Shown here piece by piece: positions 1-8,447 of a DNA stretch of 64,000 nucleotides. Below the pieces are notes generated by a model. The model was given only the letters and a program-made list of their open reading frames with translations. It did not search any database and was not told the origin of the DNA. Position 1 is the first letter of the stretch; every line of letters starts with the position of its first letter. This DNA is from Paenibacillus castaneae (lineage in GTDB: Bacteria > Bacillota > Bacilli > Paenibacillales > Paenibacillaceae): positions 785,272 through 849,271 of the forward strand of contig NZ_KZ614144.1 of NCBI RefSeq assembly GCF_002884445.1, in the 5' to 3' direction. Position numbers and translations under genes: made by a program.

Positions 1-356
1 ACAAAGAAGCGGCGACAGAATTGCTGAAAGCGATTGTGGGAGGGAATGAGGAGGATGCCGTACGGTTTGCTAATTATAATGCATTAGTTATTAATGATCC
101 TCGCTATTATACGAAGGCTCCTGCACAGTTCGAGGAGCTGCTGTGGTATATGGGGCTTGAAACAGCAGTAGCGATACCATCCACCTTTCAGATGAATTCG
201 GATACTCGCAACCACTACGGTGTTTTAAATCTTCATTCGCAGCAATTTGCGGAAGCTTACCCCAATGTATTCATTGAGGGAAAGGAAAAGCAGACATTGG
301 AACAGTTGGCCGCATTCATTGATTCACTTTTTCCTACACTCAAAGGCAAATGGTAG
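1..356 (+). CDS. 3' end of an unrecognised gene (partial)
   Basis: The reading frame is open from the left edge of the window (codons in phase from base 3) to a TAG stop at 354-356, so this is the C-terminal ~117 residues of a longer protein. The first in-window start-like codon, TTG at 21, has no ribosome binding site and is probably internal. The segment is soluble, with no membrane helix or signal. I do not recognise a family; it contains the short stretch NDPRYYTKAP and ends in a basic LKGKW tail. It could be the last gene of an operon entering from the left. Coding status is likely because of length and ordinary codon use; function is unknown. Confidence 0.6.
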   Translation, partial: KEAATELLKAIVGGNEEDAVRFANYNALVINDPRYYTKAPAQFEELLWYMGLETAVAIPSTFQMNSDTRNHYGVLNLHSQQFAEAYPNVFIEGKEKQTLEQLAAFIDSLFPTLKGKW

Positions 357-399
357 CTGGAAGGAATGCTTTGTTTAATAATAGGATAGGAGATTCATT

Positions 400-543
400 G
401 TGAAAAATTCACCTCGTATTCTTATTGCGGTAATGCTTATACTTAATTCGAAAGCCCAGACTTATCCGTTACGGAAGAGTCTGGGCTTCATTTGTCCTAT
501 TGTGCAATCGGACTGGAACCTAGTTTCAATTTATGGTCTGTAG
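400..543 (+). pseudogene. Possible 5' remnant of a gene (47 codons)
   Basis: A GTG at 400 is preceded at 7-nt spacing by a GGATAGGAG ribosome binding site and begins a hydrophobic peptide (VKNSPRILIAVMLIL) that looks like a genuine N-terminus. After about 17 codons the frame runs into the hairpin at 453-487 and then into the antisense of the MFS gene's 3' end, stopping at 541-543. The likeliest reading is a remnant of a once longer downstream cistron, or chance. It could also be a tiny membrane peptide. Low confidence. Confidence 0.2.
453..487. terminator. Bidirectional terminator-like hairpin
   Basis: AGCCCAGACT at 453-462 pairs perfectly with AGTCTGGGCT at 478-487, with a 15-nt loop. It sits 10 nt beyond the stop of the MFS gene on the minus strand, where it is followed by TTCGAATT, and it would also end transcription arriving from the left. 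Confidence 0.6.
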
Positions 544-1720
544 GAAGGAACGCCGCCAGCAATCCGATCAAAGGCAAATAGGCACAGAGCTGAATGACAA
601 ATGAAATGCTAGTTGCATCCGCTATATTTCCTAATACGACAGAGCCAATTCCGCCAAGACCAAAGGCAAGACCGAAGAATAACCCCGATACTGTCCCTAC
701 CTTCCCTGGCAGCAGCTCCTGAGCGTAGACAATAATAACTGAAAATCCGGATAAGAGGATGAATCCAATGAGAACGCAGAGCACCCCCGACCAGAACAAA
801 TTGGCATAAGGAAGAAGCAGTGAGAACGGAGCTGTTCCAAGGATCGAGAACCAAATCATATTTCTTCTTCCAAAACGATCCGCCATTGGACCGCCTAAGA
901 AGGTTCCCACAGCACCTGCAGCCAGCAAGGAGAAAATAAATACTTGTGCATATCCAGTCGATAGTTGAAAATGCTCGATTAAATAAAACGCATAGAAGCC
1001 GGTCATGCTTGCCACATAAACAAATTTTGAGAACAGTAGCAGGATTAAAATAACCATAGCATAAGCAATTATCTTTTTTGGCAAATTGCTTTTTGTTATA
1101 ACCGATCTTCGTTGAGTCGATTGACGGCTAATATAATTGCGATACCATTTGGCTACAAAAACTTGTACGACGATAGCTGCCATCGCTGCAAAAGTAAACC
1201 ATATAATGCCGGATTGACCGAACGGTACAAATATAAGTGCCGTAAACACAGGAGCTAATGCCTGGCCTATATTCCCCCCCGTTTGAAAAATCGATTGTGC
1301 CAGCCCTCTGCGTGGTCCTGCTGCTAAATAGGCGACACGTGACGCTTCCGGATGGAGAACGGAGGAGCCAAGTCCAATGAAAACGACCGATAAGATGACG
1401 AGTCCAAAGCTATTTGCTCCAGCTAATATAAACATGCCAATTAAAGAGAAAACAACCCCTACAGGAAGCAGAAATGGCTTGGGCTTCGAATCGGTATATA
1501 GACCAATAAGCGGTTGAAACAACGAAGCAGTTACATTTAACGTAAACGCGATCCAACCGATTTGTGAGAAACTCAGCTTCAACGACTCATGAAGAATGGG
1601 AAAAATAGCCGGTATAACAGACTGGATGGAATCGTTTAATAGATGGACGAGGCTGATGGAAAATAAAATGGAGAAAACCGTTGTTTGTTGTGAACGTGTA
1701 ATAGCTGCTGAAGTATTCAT
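497..1720 (-). CDS. MFS transporter, fosmidomycin-resistance (Fsr) type
   Basis: A 407-residue integral membrane protein with about 12 predicted helices, the usual length for a drug-efflux MFS permease. The N-terminal half resembles E. coli Fsr closely in order and spacing: HLLNDSIQS near residue 26, IGWIAF, LFQPLIGLYTD, a GSSVLHPEASRVA segment and SIFQTGGNIGQ around residues 115-150. Fsr proteins export fosmidomycin and related compounds by proton antiport; the substrate here is not known. It lies 54 nt downstream of a FadR-type regulator on the same strand, so the two probably form an operon in which the regulator senses a metabolite or the exported compound. Family assignment is strong, substrate weak. 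Confidence 0.85.
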   Translation of the reverse strand: MNTSAAITRSQQTTVFSILFSISLVHLLNDSIQSVIPAIFPILHESLKLSFSQIGWIAFTLNVTASLFQPLIGLYTDSKPKPFLLPVGVVFSLIGMFILAGANSFGLVILSVVFIGLGSSVLHPEASRVAYLAAGPRRGLAQSIFQTGGNIGQALAPVFTALIFVPFGQSGIIWFTFAAMAAIVVQVFVAKWYRNYISRQSTQRRSVITKSNLPKKIIAYAMVILILLLFSKFVYVASMTGFYAFYLIEHFQLSTGYAQVFIFSLLAAGAVGTFLGGPMADRFGRRNMIWFSILGTAPFSLLLPYANLFWSGVLCVLIGFILLSGFSVIIVYAQELLPGKVGTVSGLFFGLAFGLGGIGSVVLGNIADATSISFVIQLCAYLPLIGLLAAFLPTDHKLKLGSSPIAQ

Positions 1721-1774
1721 ACATACACCCTTTCATCATATCATCAGATGTTTAATTTCAATAAGAAATAGCGA

Positions 1775-2482
1775 TTATTCCTTATTAAGAAATTGCTTGA
1801 GCTCAGCAACGGTACTATCCAAGTTTTGCATAGTCCAATGCGCGGCTGCAGAACCATCACCCGCTTTAATTGCCTCGTATAAGCTTTCGTGAAACAATGT
1901 ATTCGGATCATGATCGCTATGAACAATGGTCAACTTTTGGGATGCATCGAGCAGTACCGAAGAAAACGTTCGGTATAAATCAATGATAACCGCATTTTTG
2001 CTTGCGACCGCGATCGATAGATGGAAAGCGATGTCAGCATTCAGGTACCCCTGCGTATCTCCTTTCTCCAGTGCAAGAGAACGGGTCGCTAAATGATTAT
2101 GCATCTGATCTAAATCGTCCTGATCACGACGTTCCGCTGCCAATTTGGCAATTTCCAGCTCCAGCATTTTTCTAGCTTCATACACCTCCAGAATCTCAGC
2201 TCTACGCAGCCTATGATCGAGAGGCTCTTGAATAACGGAATTGGATGTCAAAAAAGTGCCAAAGCCTTGTTTCTTTTCCAATAGGCCTGCATGAACAAGT
2301 ACTCTTACAGCCTCGCGAATGGTTGAACGACCAACGCCGAATTGTTCCATTAGCTCGGGCTCAGTAGGAATTTTCTCACCATGCTGCATTTCACCGCTAG
2401 ATATTTTCTTTTGCAGTTGAATGACCACATCATCTACGAGCTTGGAACGATTTATCGTTTGAAAGGATATTTTTGAATTCAT
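1775..2482 (-). CDS. FadR/GntR-family transcriptional regulator (FCD domain)
   Basis: A 235-residue regulator. The N-terminal winged helix-turn-helix spans about residues 10-75, with the GntR signature PTEPELMEQFGVGRSTIREA; a helical FCD ligand-binding domain follows (about residues 85-225). I chose the ATG at 2480-2482 because AGGAGA lies 8 nt upstream; an in-frame upstream start at 2533 lacks such a site and would add 17 odd residues. FCD regulators usually bind small carboxylates, often with a metal. The MFS transporter gene follows on the same strand after a short gap, making it the obvious target along with the regulator's own promoter. Confidence 0.88.
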   Translation of the reverse strand: MNSKISFQTINRSKLVDDVVIQLQKKISSGEMQHGEKIPTEPELMEQFGVGRSTIREAVRVLVHAGLLEKKQGFGTFLTSNSVIQEPLDHRLRRAEILEVYEARKMLELEIAKLAAERRDQDDLDQMHNHLATRSLALEKGDTQGYLNADIAFHLSIAVASKNAVIIDLYRTFSSVLLDASQKLTIVHSDHDPNTLFHESLYEAIKAGDGSAAAHWTMQNLDSTVAELKQFLNKE

Positions 2483-2710
2483 CTGATCATCTCCTGTTGA
2501 GAAATAATAGCATATCTTCCATCTAACAATCAATCCATTTTTAATAAGTTTTGATGTACTAATTGATAAGTTTAAGAAGCAGCCTTCTCACCTAATTGTT
2601 TGGGCTGTTGCTCCTTTTGTCTTTTTTGTTGTGTGCAGCGAAAGAGAAGAGGAAAAACATTATAATATGTGGAATTTATTGGTGTGATGATTGCGAATAA
2701 CGAAAGAAAG

Positions 2711-2726
2711 AGGAGGCATGCAAGTG
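2711..2726 (+). promoter_or_regulatory. RBS that decides a GTG start
   Basis: AGGAGG at 2711-2716 is only one base from the ATG at 2718 but seven bases from the in-frame GTG at 2724. Normal Shine-Dalgarno spacing therefore favours GTG 2724 as the start of the GyrI-like gene. Confidence 0.6.
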
Positions 2727-3203
2727 ACAATTGTAGAGCAGAATCATAAGATTGAAATCACAGAACTAGGGGAGCTTCTCATGATTGGGTTGCCCGTCAA
2801 CGTATCATTTAAGAATGGTGATTTCAGCAAGATTGAGCAGACGAAAGAAGAGTTTAAACGGCGGTTATCGGAAATTCCGAACGCGGTTAATCCTGTTGAA
2901 TATTACGCTCCGTGGTATAGCAGTGAAGTCATGTTCACCTACCTGTACTGTTTGCAAGTGAGCAGCTTGGAGTTTATTCCAGAAGGCATGATTGGTTTAA
3001 CTATTCCCGCACATCAATATGTATTAGTATCCTATGATGGGGTTCGTCCATTTGAACCGGACCCGTATGAGGTAATCCACCGCTACTCAGACGAGCATGG
3101 CTTGAAGAAAAATGAGCCTGCTATGATTTTGGAAAAGTATTTATTTGAGAACGATGATAGGGAAGGCAAAATAGTAATTGATGTATATGCGCCGATTCAG
3201 TGA
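2724..3203 (+). CDS. GyrI-like / effector-binding-domain protein
   Basis: A 159-residue soluble protein resembling the stand-alone AraC effector-binding (GyrI-like, Bacterial transcription activator effector binding) fold: beta-rich, beginning VTIVEQNHKIEITELGELLMIG, with the W-Y-S segment near residue 70 and a PAHQYVLVSYDG strand near 105, as in proteins that bind hydrophobic cations in a pocket between two repeats. There is no DNA-binding domain, so it is a ligand-binding or sequestering protein rather than a regulator by itself. It is divergent from the FadR-type gene and is followed by its own terminator, so it is monocistronic. Family assignment is moderate; ligand unknown. Confidence 0.65.
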   Translation: MTIVEQNHKIEITELGELLMIGLPVNVSFKNGDFSKIEQTKEEFKRRLSEIPNAVNPVEYYAPWYSSEVMFTYLYCLQVSSLEFIPEGMIGLTIPAHQYVLVSYDGVRPFEPDPYEVIHRYSDEHGLKKNEPAMILEKYLFENDDREGKIVIDVYAPIQ

Positions 3204-3246
3204 GTAATGAGCTTGTGCCTTATCTAAAATATATTTTGCCAAAAGG

Positions 3247-3275
3247 ATCGCTCGCAATGAGAGCGATTCTTTTTT
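3247..3275 (+). terminator. Rho-independent terminator
   Basis: ATCGCTC (3247-3253) pairs with GAGCGAT (3261-3267) across a 7-nt loop and is followed by TCTTTTTT. It lies 43 nt after the stop of the GyrI-like gene. Confidence 0.8.
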
Positions 3276-3380
3276 GTGTGCGTCCGTATATGTGTAATGA
3301 AAGCTCACAATATCCATTTTCATAAATACGCTTCCAATTTTAGTTATATACAAAATTACCCAATGATAGCGGAACCAAAA

Positions 3381-3403
3381 AAGGTTGAAAAATGTTCAAC
3401 CTT
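3381..3403 (+). promoter_or_regulatory. Perfect hairpin in the sulfatase leader
   Basis: AAGGTTGAA (3381-3389) and TTCAACCTT (3395-3403) form a perfect 9-bp stem with a 5-nt loop, preceded by an A run and followed by ATTTTAT. It lies 75 nt before the sulfatase start. It could be a second terminator of the upstream gene, an attenuator of the sulfatase operon, or a protein-binding palindrome; the sequence alone does not decide. Confidence 0.5.
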
Positions 3404-3477
3404 ATTTTATGGAGGGTTTTCTCCTACAATAGGAATATATTCACGAAATTCGAAACCTAGACGGGAGGAAACATCAC

Positions 3478-4938
3478 ATGAGAATCATCTACTTAGATAT
3501 CGACTCGCTTCGTCCAGACCATATGAGCTGCTATGGGTATAATCGTCCAACTACACCTAATATTGATAAAATTGCATCAGAGGGTATGGTTTTCAACAGC
3601 TGCTATACAGCATCTTCTCCATGCGTTCCTTCGAGAGCGAGCTTCATGTCCGGCCGCTTCGGTATCAATCACGGAGCACTTACTCATTGGGGCCCTGGAG
3701 GCGAGTTCTATTACCCGGAGGGTGATGGTCATAGTGAGGAAGTTCCTTTCTTTACAAGACATATTCGCAAAGCTGGCTACAAAACGGTCACGTTCTCCTC
3801 GTTTGGAGATCGCCATCATGCATGGTGGTATTTCGCAGGCTGGAGCGAAGTGCATACGCATTCACTTAAGGAAGGCAATGAAAATGCAGATGAAGTCAAC
3901 GCATCGGTTATTCCATGGCTGAAGCAGCATGGCAAAGAGGAGGACTATTTCCTGCATATCCAATATTGGGATCCGCATTCCTTCTATACGTATCCTATTG
4001 AATATATGGAGCGATGGAAGGACTCGCCAGTTAAAGCGTTCCCGGATGAAGCGACGATTGCGGCACAGCAGACGGACAGTTTCCCGCGGTCAGCTAAATT
4101 CCTGCACTGGGGAGATAAGTACCCAGCAACTATGCCGGGCCAAATTGCAAACCGTGCGGATTATAAGCATGTTATCGACGGCTATGACGGCGGTGTTAAC
4201 TACATGGATAAATATGTGGGCGAGCTGCTCGAAACACTTCGCGAGCTTGGAATAGAAGATGAAGTATGCTTCGTTATTAGTGCGGATCATGCGGAATCGA
4301 TGGGTGAGCAAGGTATTTATATTGAGCATGCAAGCGCTACGGAAGCCGTACATCACATCCCACTGATCGTGAAGGTACCAGGCATTACGGAGCCGGGAAC
4401 AAAAGTAGATGGCTTCGTATACAACGTTGACGTAATTGCAACGATTACTGACATGCTGGGTTTGGAGGTTCCATCAGGCTGGGACGGCAAATCATTCCTG
4501 CCCGCACTCAAGGGGGAGCATTGGCAAGGGCGAGATTATTTGGTCATGGATCATGCGCTCTATGTATGCCAGCGTGCTGTGCGTGATGAGAAGTGGTATT
4601 TCATCCGCACCTATCACCAGGGCTTGTATTTGAATTTCGAACCAGTCACTTTGTATGATATGGAGAATGATCCGAATCAGCTTCGCAATGTAGCTGGCGA
4701 ATATCCGGATATTGTGAAGGAAATGGATCATCGTTTATTGGAATGGATGCAGGAGCAATCGAGCAAGCCGGGTTATAAAGTGGATCCGATGCAGAAAGTT
4801 ATTGAGACAGGGCCTTGGAAATATTTAAGTGCAGATGATTGGATTCGTAAGCTTGAGCGTAATGGCGCGAAGGAAGAAGCGAACGTAATACGCAATAAAT
4901 ATAAATCGGAAGCGCTGCAGCCGGCTTACGACGGTTAA
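3478..4938 (+). CDS. Cytoplasmic sulfatase (type I, Cys-type)
   Basis: A 486-residue alkaline-phosphatase-superfamily sulfatase that would hydrolyse sulfate esters. The N-terminus carries the first metal-binding motif (LDIDSLRPDH, residues 6-15), then the sulfatase signature C49-V-P-S-R53, in which Cys49 would be oxidised to formylglycine; SADHAESMGE near residue 265 supplies later metal ligands. No signal peptide is present, so the enzyme is intracellular and its substrate must be imported. ATG 3478 has GGGAGG 9 nt upstream. It is the first gene of an operon with an SsuCBA-like ABC importer, 36 nt before the permease gene. No formylglycine-generating enzyme is in the window, so maturation must depend on a gene elsewhere. 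Confidence 0.88.
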   Translation: MRIIYLDIDSLRPDHMSCYGYNRPTTPNIDKIASEGMVFNSCYTASSPCVPSRASFMSGRFGINHGALTHWGPGGEFYYPEGDGHSEEVPFFTRHIRKAGYKTVTFSSFGDRHHAWWYFAGWSEVHTHSLKEGNENADEVNASVIPWLKQHGKEEDYFLHIQYWDPHSFYTYPIEYMERWKDSPVKAFPDEATIAAQQTDSFPRSAKFLHWGDKYPATMPGQIANRADYKHVIDGYDGGVNYMDKYVGELLETLRELGIEDEVCFVISADHAESMGEQGIYIEHASATEAVHHIPLIVKVPGITEPGTKVDGFVYNVDVIATITDMLGLEVPSGWDGKSFLPALKGEHWQGRDYLVMDHALYVCQRAVRDEKWYFIRTYHQGLYLNFEPVTLYDMENDPNQLRNVAGEYPDIVKEMDHRLLEWMQEQSSKPGYKVDPMQKVIETGPWKYLSADDWIRKLERNGAKEEANVIRNKYKSEALQPAYDG

Positions 4939-4974
4939 TCTAAGAAAACAGCAACTCAGAAGGAGATTCATATT

Positions 4975-5736
4975 ATGAAAAAAATCCCAAACTGGCTACT
5001 GACCGTCATTTCCATCATTGTAGGCTTAGGCGTATGGTATCTGTTATCATCGATTCCTTCCATTGGAGCCATTCTCACGACGCCTGGAAAAGTATTAAGC
5101 AGCTTCTTCAAAGAAGTTTCTAGCGGCCGGATGTGGTCTAATGTTTCCACTAGCTTGCTTCGAGTGCTTGGCGGCTTCTCTCTAGGCTTACTGTTTGCGA
5201 TACCCGTTGCCTTCGCAATGGCATGGTACTCGCTCGTCCGCGCAATCTTTGATCCTTGGATTCAGTTTTTCCGGACGATTCCGCCGATTGCTTTAATTCC
5301 GCTCGTAATCGTATCGCAGGGCGTCGGTGAATCAGCTAAAATTTCCGTTATTTTTGTAGCCACTTTTCTTGTTATGGTTATCTCGATCTTCCAAGGGGTA
5401 CGCAACGTAGACCCTACGTTAATCCGTGCAGCAAGAGTACTTGGCGCTAAGGATAAAGATATTTTCTTAGAGGTTATCGTGCCCGCATCCTTCCCCTATA
5501 TTCTTGTCGGCATTCGGCTTGGTCTTGCGGCAGCGTGGACAACCCTCGTTGCGGCTGAGCTTACTGGCGCCAACAAAGGTCTCGGCAATATGATTATGGA
5601 AGCAAGCTTATACTTCCGAATGGATGTCGTTATTCTTGGTATCGTAGTTATTGGTATTATTGGCCTTGCAATGGATAAATTTGTATTGTTTCTGGAGAGG
5701 AGACTAACAGGATGGCAGGAAATACGTCAAAGCTAA
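4975..5736 (+). CDS. ABC transporter permease, SsuC/TauC/NrtB type
   Basis: A 253-residue permease with about six hydrophobic helices and the conserved cytoplasmic-loop (EAA-type) motif RAARVLGAKDKDIFLEVIVP around residues 150-170, typical of the aliphatic sulfonate/taurine/nitrate importer family. It starts at ATG 4975 behind AAGGAG. The next gene, the ATPase, starts inside its 3' end (25-nt overlap), so translation is probably coupled. Together with the sulfatase, ATPase and binding protein it forms a four-gene set comparable to the ats/ssu sulfate-ester or sulfonate uptake systems. Substrate specificity cannot be read from the sequence. Confidence 0.88.
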   Translation: MKKIPNWLLTVISIIVGLGVWYLLSSIPSIGAILTTPGKVLSSFFKEVSSGRMWSNVSTSLLRVLGGFSLGLLFAIPVAFAMAWYSLVRAIFDPWIQFFRTIPPIALIPLVIVSQGVGESAKISVIFVATFLVMVISIFQGVRNVDPTLIRAARVLGAKDKDIFLEVIVPASFPYILVGIRLGLAAAWTTLVAAELTGANKGLGNMIMEASLYFRMDVVILGIVVIGIIGLAMDKFVLFLERRLTGWQEIRQS

Positions 5737-6545
5737 TGAACAACGTCATCAATCCGCAGCATTCGAAAGAACAAATTAAGATCGAGATTAAAGGTCTGAA
5801 CAAGGTGTACAAAACTCGCACTGGTGAGACCATTGCGCTTCAAAATACAGATTTAACGATCAAAAATAACGAGTTTGTTTGTGTCGTAGGGCCAAGCGGC
5901 TGCGGAAAAACAACGCTGCTGAACATTATTGGCGGGCTAGAGGAATCAACCTCTGGCTCAATAAAGGTCGAAGGAGTTGAAGTGAAGGGCCCAGGCAAGG
6001 AACGCGGCGTCGTCTTCCAGCAATATGCGCTCTTCCCTTGGAAAACCGTACTCAAAAACGTGGAATTCGGACTGAAGCTGCGCGGCTTAAGCAAACAAGA
6101 ACGCCAAGCCAAGGCCGAGCATTACTTGGACCTGGTTGGCCTTAAGGACTTTGCTCATGCATACCCAAAAGAGCTTTCAGGAGGAATGAAGCAGCGTGTA
6201 GCGATCGCTAGAGCTTATGCGGTAGAGCCTGAAGTATTGCTAATGGATGAGCCATTTGGCGCATTGGATGCTCAGACGCGAGCGCAGCTTCAAGAAGAGC
6301 TCCTTAAGACATGGCAGAAAGAAAAGAAAACGTGCTTCTTTATTACTCATGATGTGGAAGAGGCGGTTATATTAGCCCAGCGTGTTATCATAATGAGCGC
6401 TCGCCCTGGCCGAATTAAGGAAATTATTGAGGTAGATATCCCGTACCCGAGAGATCAGTCAACGAAGCTTGATGAGCGATTCATTGAGATAAAAAACGAA
6501 ATTTGGTCTAAAGTTTATCGCGAGTATCTTGAAGTATCCAAATAA
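5712..6545 (+). CDS. ABC transporter ATP-binding protein, SsuB/TauB type
   Basis: A 277-residue ATPase with a complete set of motifs: Walker A GPSGCGKTT near residue 60, Q-loop FQQYALFPW near residue 100, signature LSGGMKQRVAIARA near residue 155, Walker B VLLMDEPFGALD near residue 175 and the switch histidine in FFITHDVEEA. It energises uptake through the permease encoded immediately upstream. The start at 5712 has GGAG about 10 nt upstream; an alternative ATG at 5736 overlaps the permease stop as TAATG and would shorten the protein by 8 residues. No residue is degenerate. Confidence 0.9.
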   Translation: MAGNTSKLMNNVINPQHSKEQIKIEIKGLNKVYKTRTGETIALQNTDLTIKNNEFVCVVGPSGCGKTTLLNIIGGLEESTSGSIKVEGVEVKGPGKERGVVFQQYALFPWKTVLKNVEFGLKLRGLSKQERQAKAEHYLDLVGLKDFAHAYPKELSGGMKQRVAIARAYAVEPEVLLMDEPFGALDAQTRAQLQEELLKTWQKEKKTCFFITHDVEEAVILAQRVIIMSARPGRIKEIIEVDIPYPRDQSTKLDERFIEIKNEIWSKVYREYLEVSK

Positions 6546-6601
6546 TCGGGTTTAACCTAGCGGAAGCTTGGGCCACATATATGATAGGGAGGTCTTTATC
6601 T

Positions 6602-7666
6602 ATGATTAACAGCTTCAGATTAATGCCAAAACGTTCGATGGCAGCCGTTTTACTCAGCATGACTCTTCTACTCAGCGCTTGTGGGGCGGGAGGTAACAAG
6701 AATGGGGATGGCTCTGTAGTCAAGAACCCTGAGGAAAATAAAACAGAAGTGAAAGCCGAGAAAATTAACTTCGCTTATATGCCCAATATGGGCGGAGCCG
6801 CACCGATCGCGATCGGAGAAGAAAAAGGCTTTTTTGAAGAAGCGGGAATTAAGCTGAATGCGGTAAAATTTCTGAGCGGACCTCCTGAGTTCCAAGCTAT
6901 GGCATCAGGCGATATCGATATTGCCTATATCGGACCAGGAGCAACCTTCCTGTCTGCCCAAGGACAAGGCAATATTATTGGGCTAGTCAGCCTTGGCAAA
7001 AGCGACATGGTATTTGCAACGAAGAAATCCGGCATAAAAGAGTGGAAGGATCTAAAAGGAAAAACGGTTGGTGTTCCTAAGGGAACATCTGGTGAAATGG
7101 TGCTTAACCTCGGTATTGAAAGTGCTGGCCTGAAGCCTAGCGATGTAAATATTATCAACATGGATGTTGCTGGAGCAGTTACAGCTTATGTAGCCAATAA
7201 AGTGGATGCGGTTGCAATCTGGTCTCCATACACGACAGAAATTGAGAAACAAGTCGGTAAAGAGAATATGATAAAGCTTGGTGACAACAGCAGCTTCTAT
7301 CCCGAATACAGCTTCCCAGCCAGCTGGGTTGTTAGCCCGAAATTTCTGAAGGAAAAACCGGAATTGGTTGAAAGATTTATGAAGGCTATGGCCAAAGTGA
7401 CAGATTATAAGATCAATAACATTGATGAAACTGTTAAATTGACTGCAGCATACACACAAGTTCCAGAAGATAGCTTGAAGCAAGAGCTGGATTCCATTGA
7501 TTGGATTGATAATGCGAAGATGGCTGAAGTATTTAGCGATGGAACGGCAGTTAAATGGTTTGATAATTTACAGAAGCTGTTCGTAGCGAACGAAAAGCTG
7601 GATAAAGCGGTTCCTTCCGAACAATTCTTGAGTACAGAACCAGCTATGAAAGCGGCAAAAGAATAA
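6602..7666 (+). CDS. Aliphatic sulfonate/sulfate-ester-binding lipoprotein (SsuA-like)
   Basis: A 354-residue solute-binding protein of the NMT1/SsuA fold. I chose ATG 6602 because AGGGAGG lies 8 nt before it; the upstream in-frame ATG at 6581 has none. The signal peptide ends in a lipobox LLSAC27, so the protein is anchored to the outer face of the membrane. The mature part shows family features: AIGEEKGFFEEAG, the MASGDIDIAYIGPG loop, and WKDLKGKTVGVPKGTS. It is the last gene of the sulfatase/ABC operon and is followed by a strong terminator. It would deliver sulfonates or sulfate esters to the importer. Confidence 0.88.
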   Translation: MINSFRLMPKRSMAAVLLSMTLLLSACGAGGNKNGDGSVVKNPEENKTEVKAEKINFAYMPNMGGAAPIAIGEEKGFFEEAGIKLNAVKFLSGPPEFQAMASGDIDIAYIGPGATFLSAQGQGNIIGLVSLGKSDMVFATKKSGIKEWKDLKGKTVGVPKGTSGEMVLNLGIESAGLKPSDVNIINMDVAGAVTAYVANKVDAVAIWSPYTTEIEKQVGKENMIKLGDNSSFYPEYSFPASWVVSPKFLKEKPELVERFMKAMAKVTDYKINNIDETVKLTAAYTQVPEDSLKQELDSIDWIDNAKMAEVFSDGTAVKWFDNLQKLFVANEKLDKAVPSEQFLSTEPAMKAAKE

Positions 7667-7677
7667 AAGATCCCATA

Positions 7678-7730
7678 GAAAAAGAAGTTGTCCAGAGGGT
7701 GTTATGCACTCAGACAGCTTCTTTTTGTTT
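7678..7730. terminator. Long terminator hairpin between convergent genes
   Basis: AAAAAGAAGTTGTC pairs with GACAGCTTCTTTTT with one G-T pair. It has T-rich flanks on both strands, lies 12 nt after the binding-protein stop, and immediately precedes the 3' end of the minus-strand response-regulator gene. It probably works in both directions. Confidence 0.8.
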
Positions 7731-7736
7731 GTGTTA

Positions 7737-8447
7737 TTAAGATCCCCCGCCAAGCCGGTTTTGAATAAAAGAGGTTACATTGAGCTCTCGCAGCAGAGCA
7801 GTAACCTCTTTTGTCCGCTTCTTGTCGAATTTTTTCAGAATCATATTGATTTGTGTCTTTATGGTAGAGAGCTCCACTTGGCGCTCCTTCGCAATTTGAG
7901 GAATTTTCATATCCTTAAGCAATAAATTAAGGATGGCCAGCTCTGATGGAGTCATTTGAGACAGCAGCAGTGTTGCGGCCATAAGTGCTTCTTGATTGCG
8001 TCTTATCCGTGAAAATTCGTTTTTAATTTTATAGGCAACTTCAGGCCGAACCGAAACCACTCCCGAATGCGCGGAACGAATGCTTTGAACGATGGCTTCG
8101 CTTGAGCTTGTTTTCAACACATAATCAACCGCACCCGTATCGAATGCACTGAATATCGTTTCCTCATCCTCATGCACGGTCAGGAATACAATTCGTGTAT
8201 CGGGATGCTTCTCCAGCACCTTCTGCGCGGTCATAATGCCATCATGCTTAACATCCATTTCAATATCCATAAGGATGATGTCCGGAGCTCCGAGCTCGGC
8301 AACTAGTGCAAGAACCTCCTTGCCGCTTGCCGCTCGTCCAATAATGGACATATCCTTCTCCTGGCTGATCAATTTGCAGAAATGATCTCTTAATACGTCC
8401 ATATCCTCTGCTACAATGATGCGAATGAGCTCCGTGATGTCCCTCAC
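7737..8447 (-). CDS. LuxR/NarL-type response regulator
   Basis: A 236-residue response regulator. The receiver domain (about 8-125) has the acidic pocket AED, phosphoacceptor Asp61 in ILMDIEM, Thr90 and Lys112 (VLKTS). The C-terminal LuxR helix-turn-helix (about 165-225) contains TPSELAILNLLLK and IAKERQVELSTIKTQINMI. It overlaps the kinase gene by 4 nt (ATGA-type), so the two are translated together and form a cognate pair. The regulator gene is the last of the minus-strand unit, ending at the terminator shared with the sulfatase operon. Targets are unknown. Confidence 0.9.
   Translation of the reverse strand: MRDITELIRIIVAEDMDVLRDHFCKLISQEKDMSIIGRAASGKEVLALVAELGAPDIILMDIEMDVKHDGIMTAQKVLEKHPDTRIVFLTVHEDEETIFSAFDTGAVDYVLKTSSSEAIVQSIRSAHSGVVSVRPEVAYKIKNEFSRIRRNQEALMAATLLLSQMTPSELAILNLLLKDMKIPQIAKERQVELSTIKTQINMILKKFDKKRTKEVTALLRELNVTSFIQNRLGGGS

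Noticed and set aside
609..854. Open frame on the minus strand inside the MFS gene, and similar frames inside other genes.
   Set aside because: They overlap well-supported genes in other frames, have no ribosome binding site and give low-complexity or odd proteins.
3533..4356. Several overlapping frames within the sulfatase gene on both strands.
   Set aside because: The sulfatase has full family motifs across this stretch; the others are shadows without start signals.
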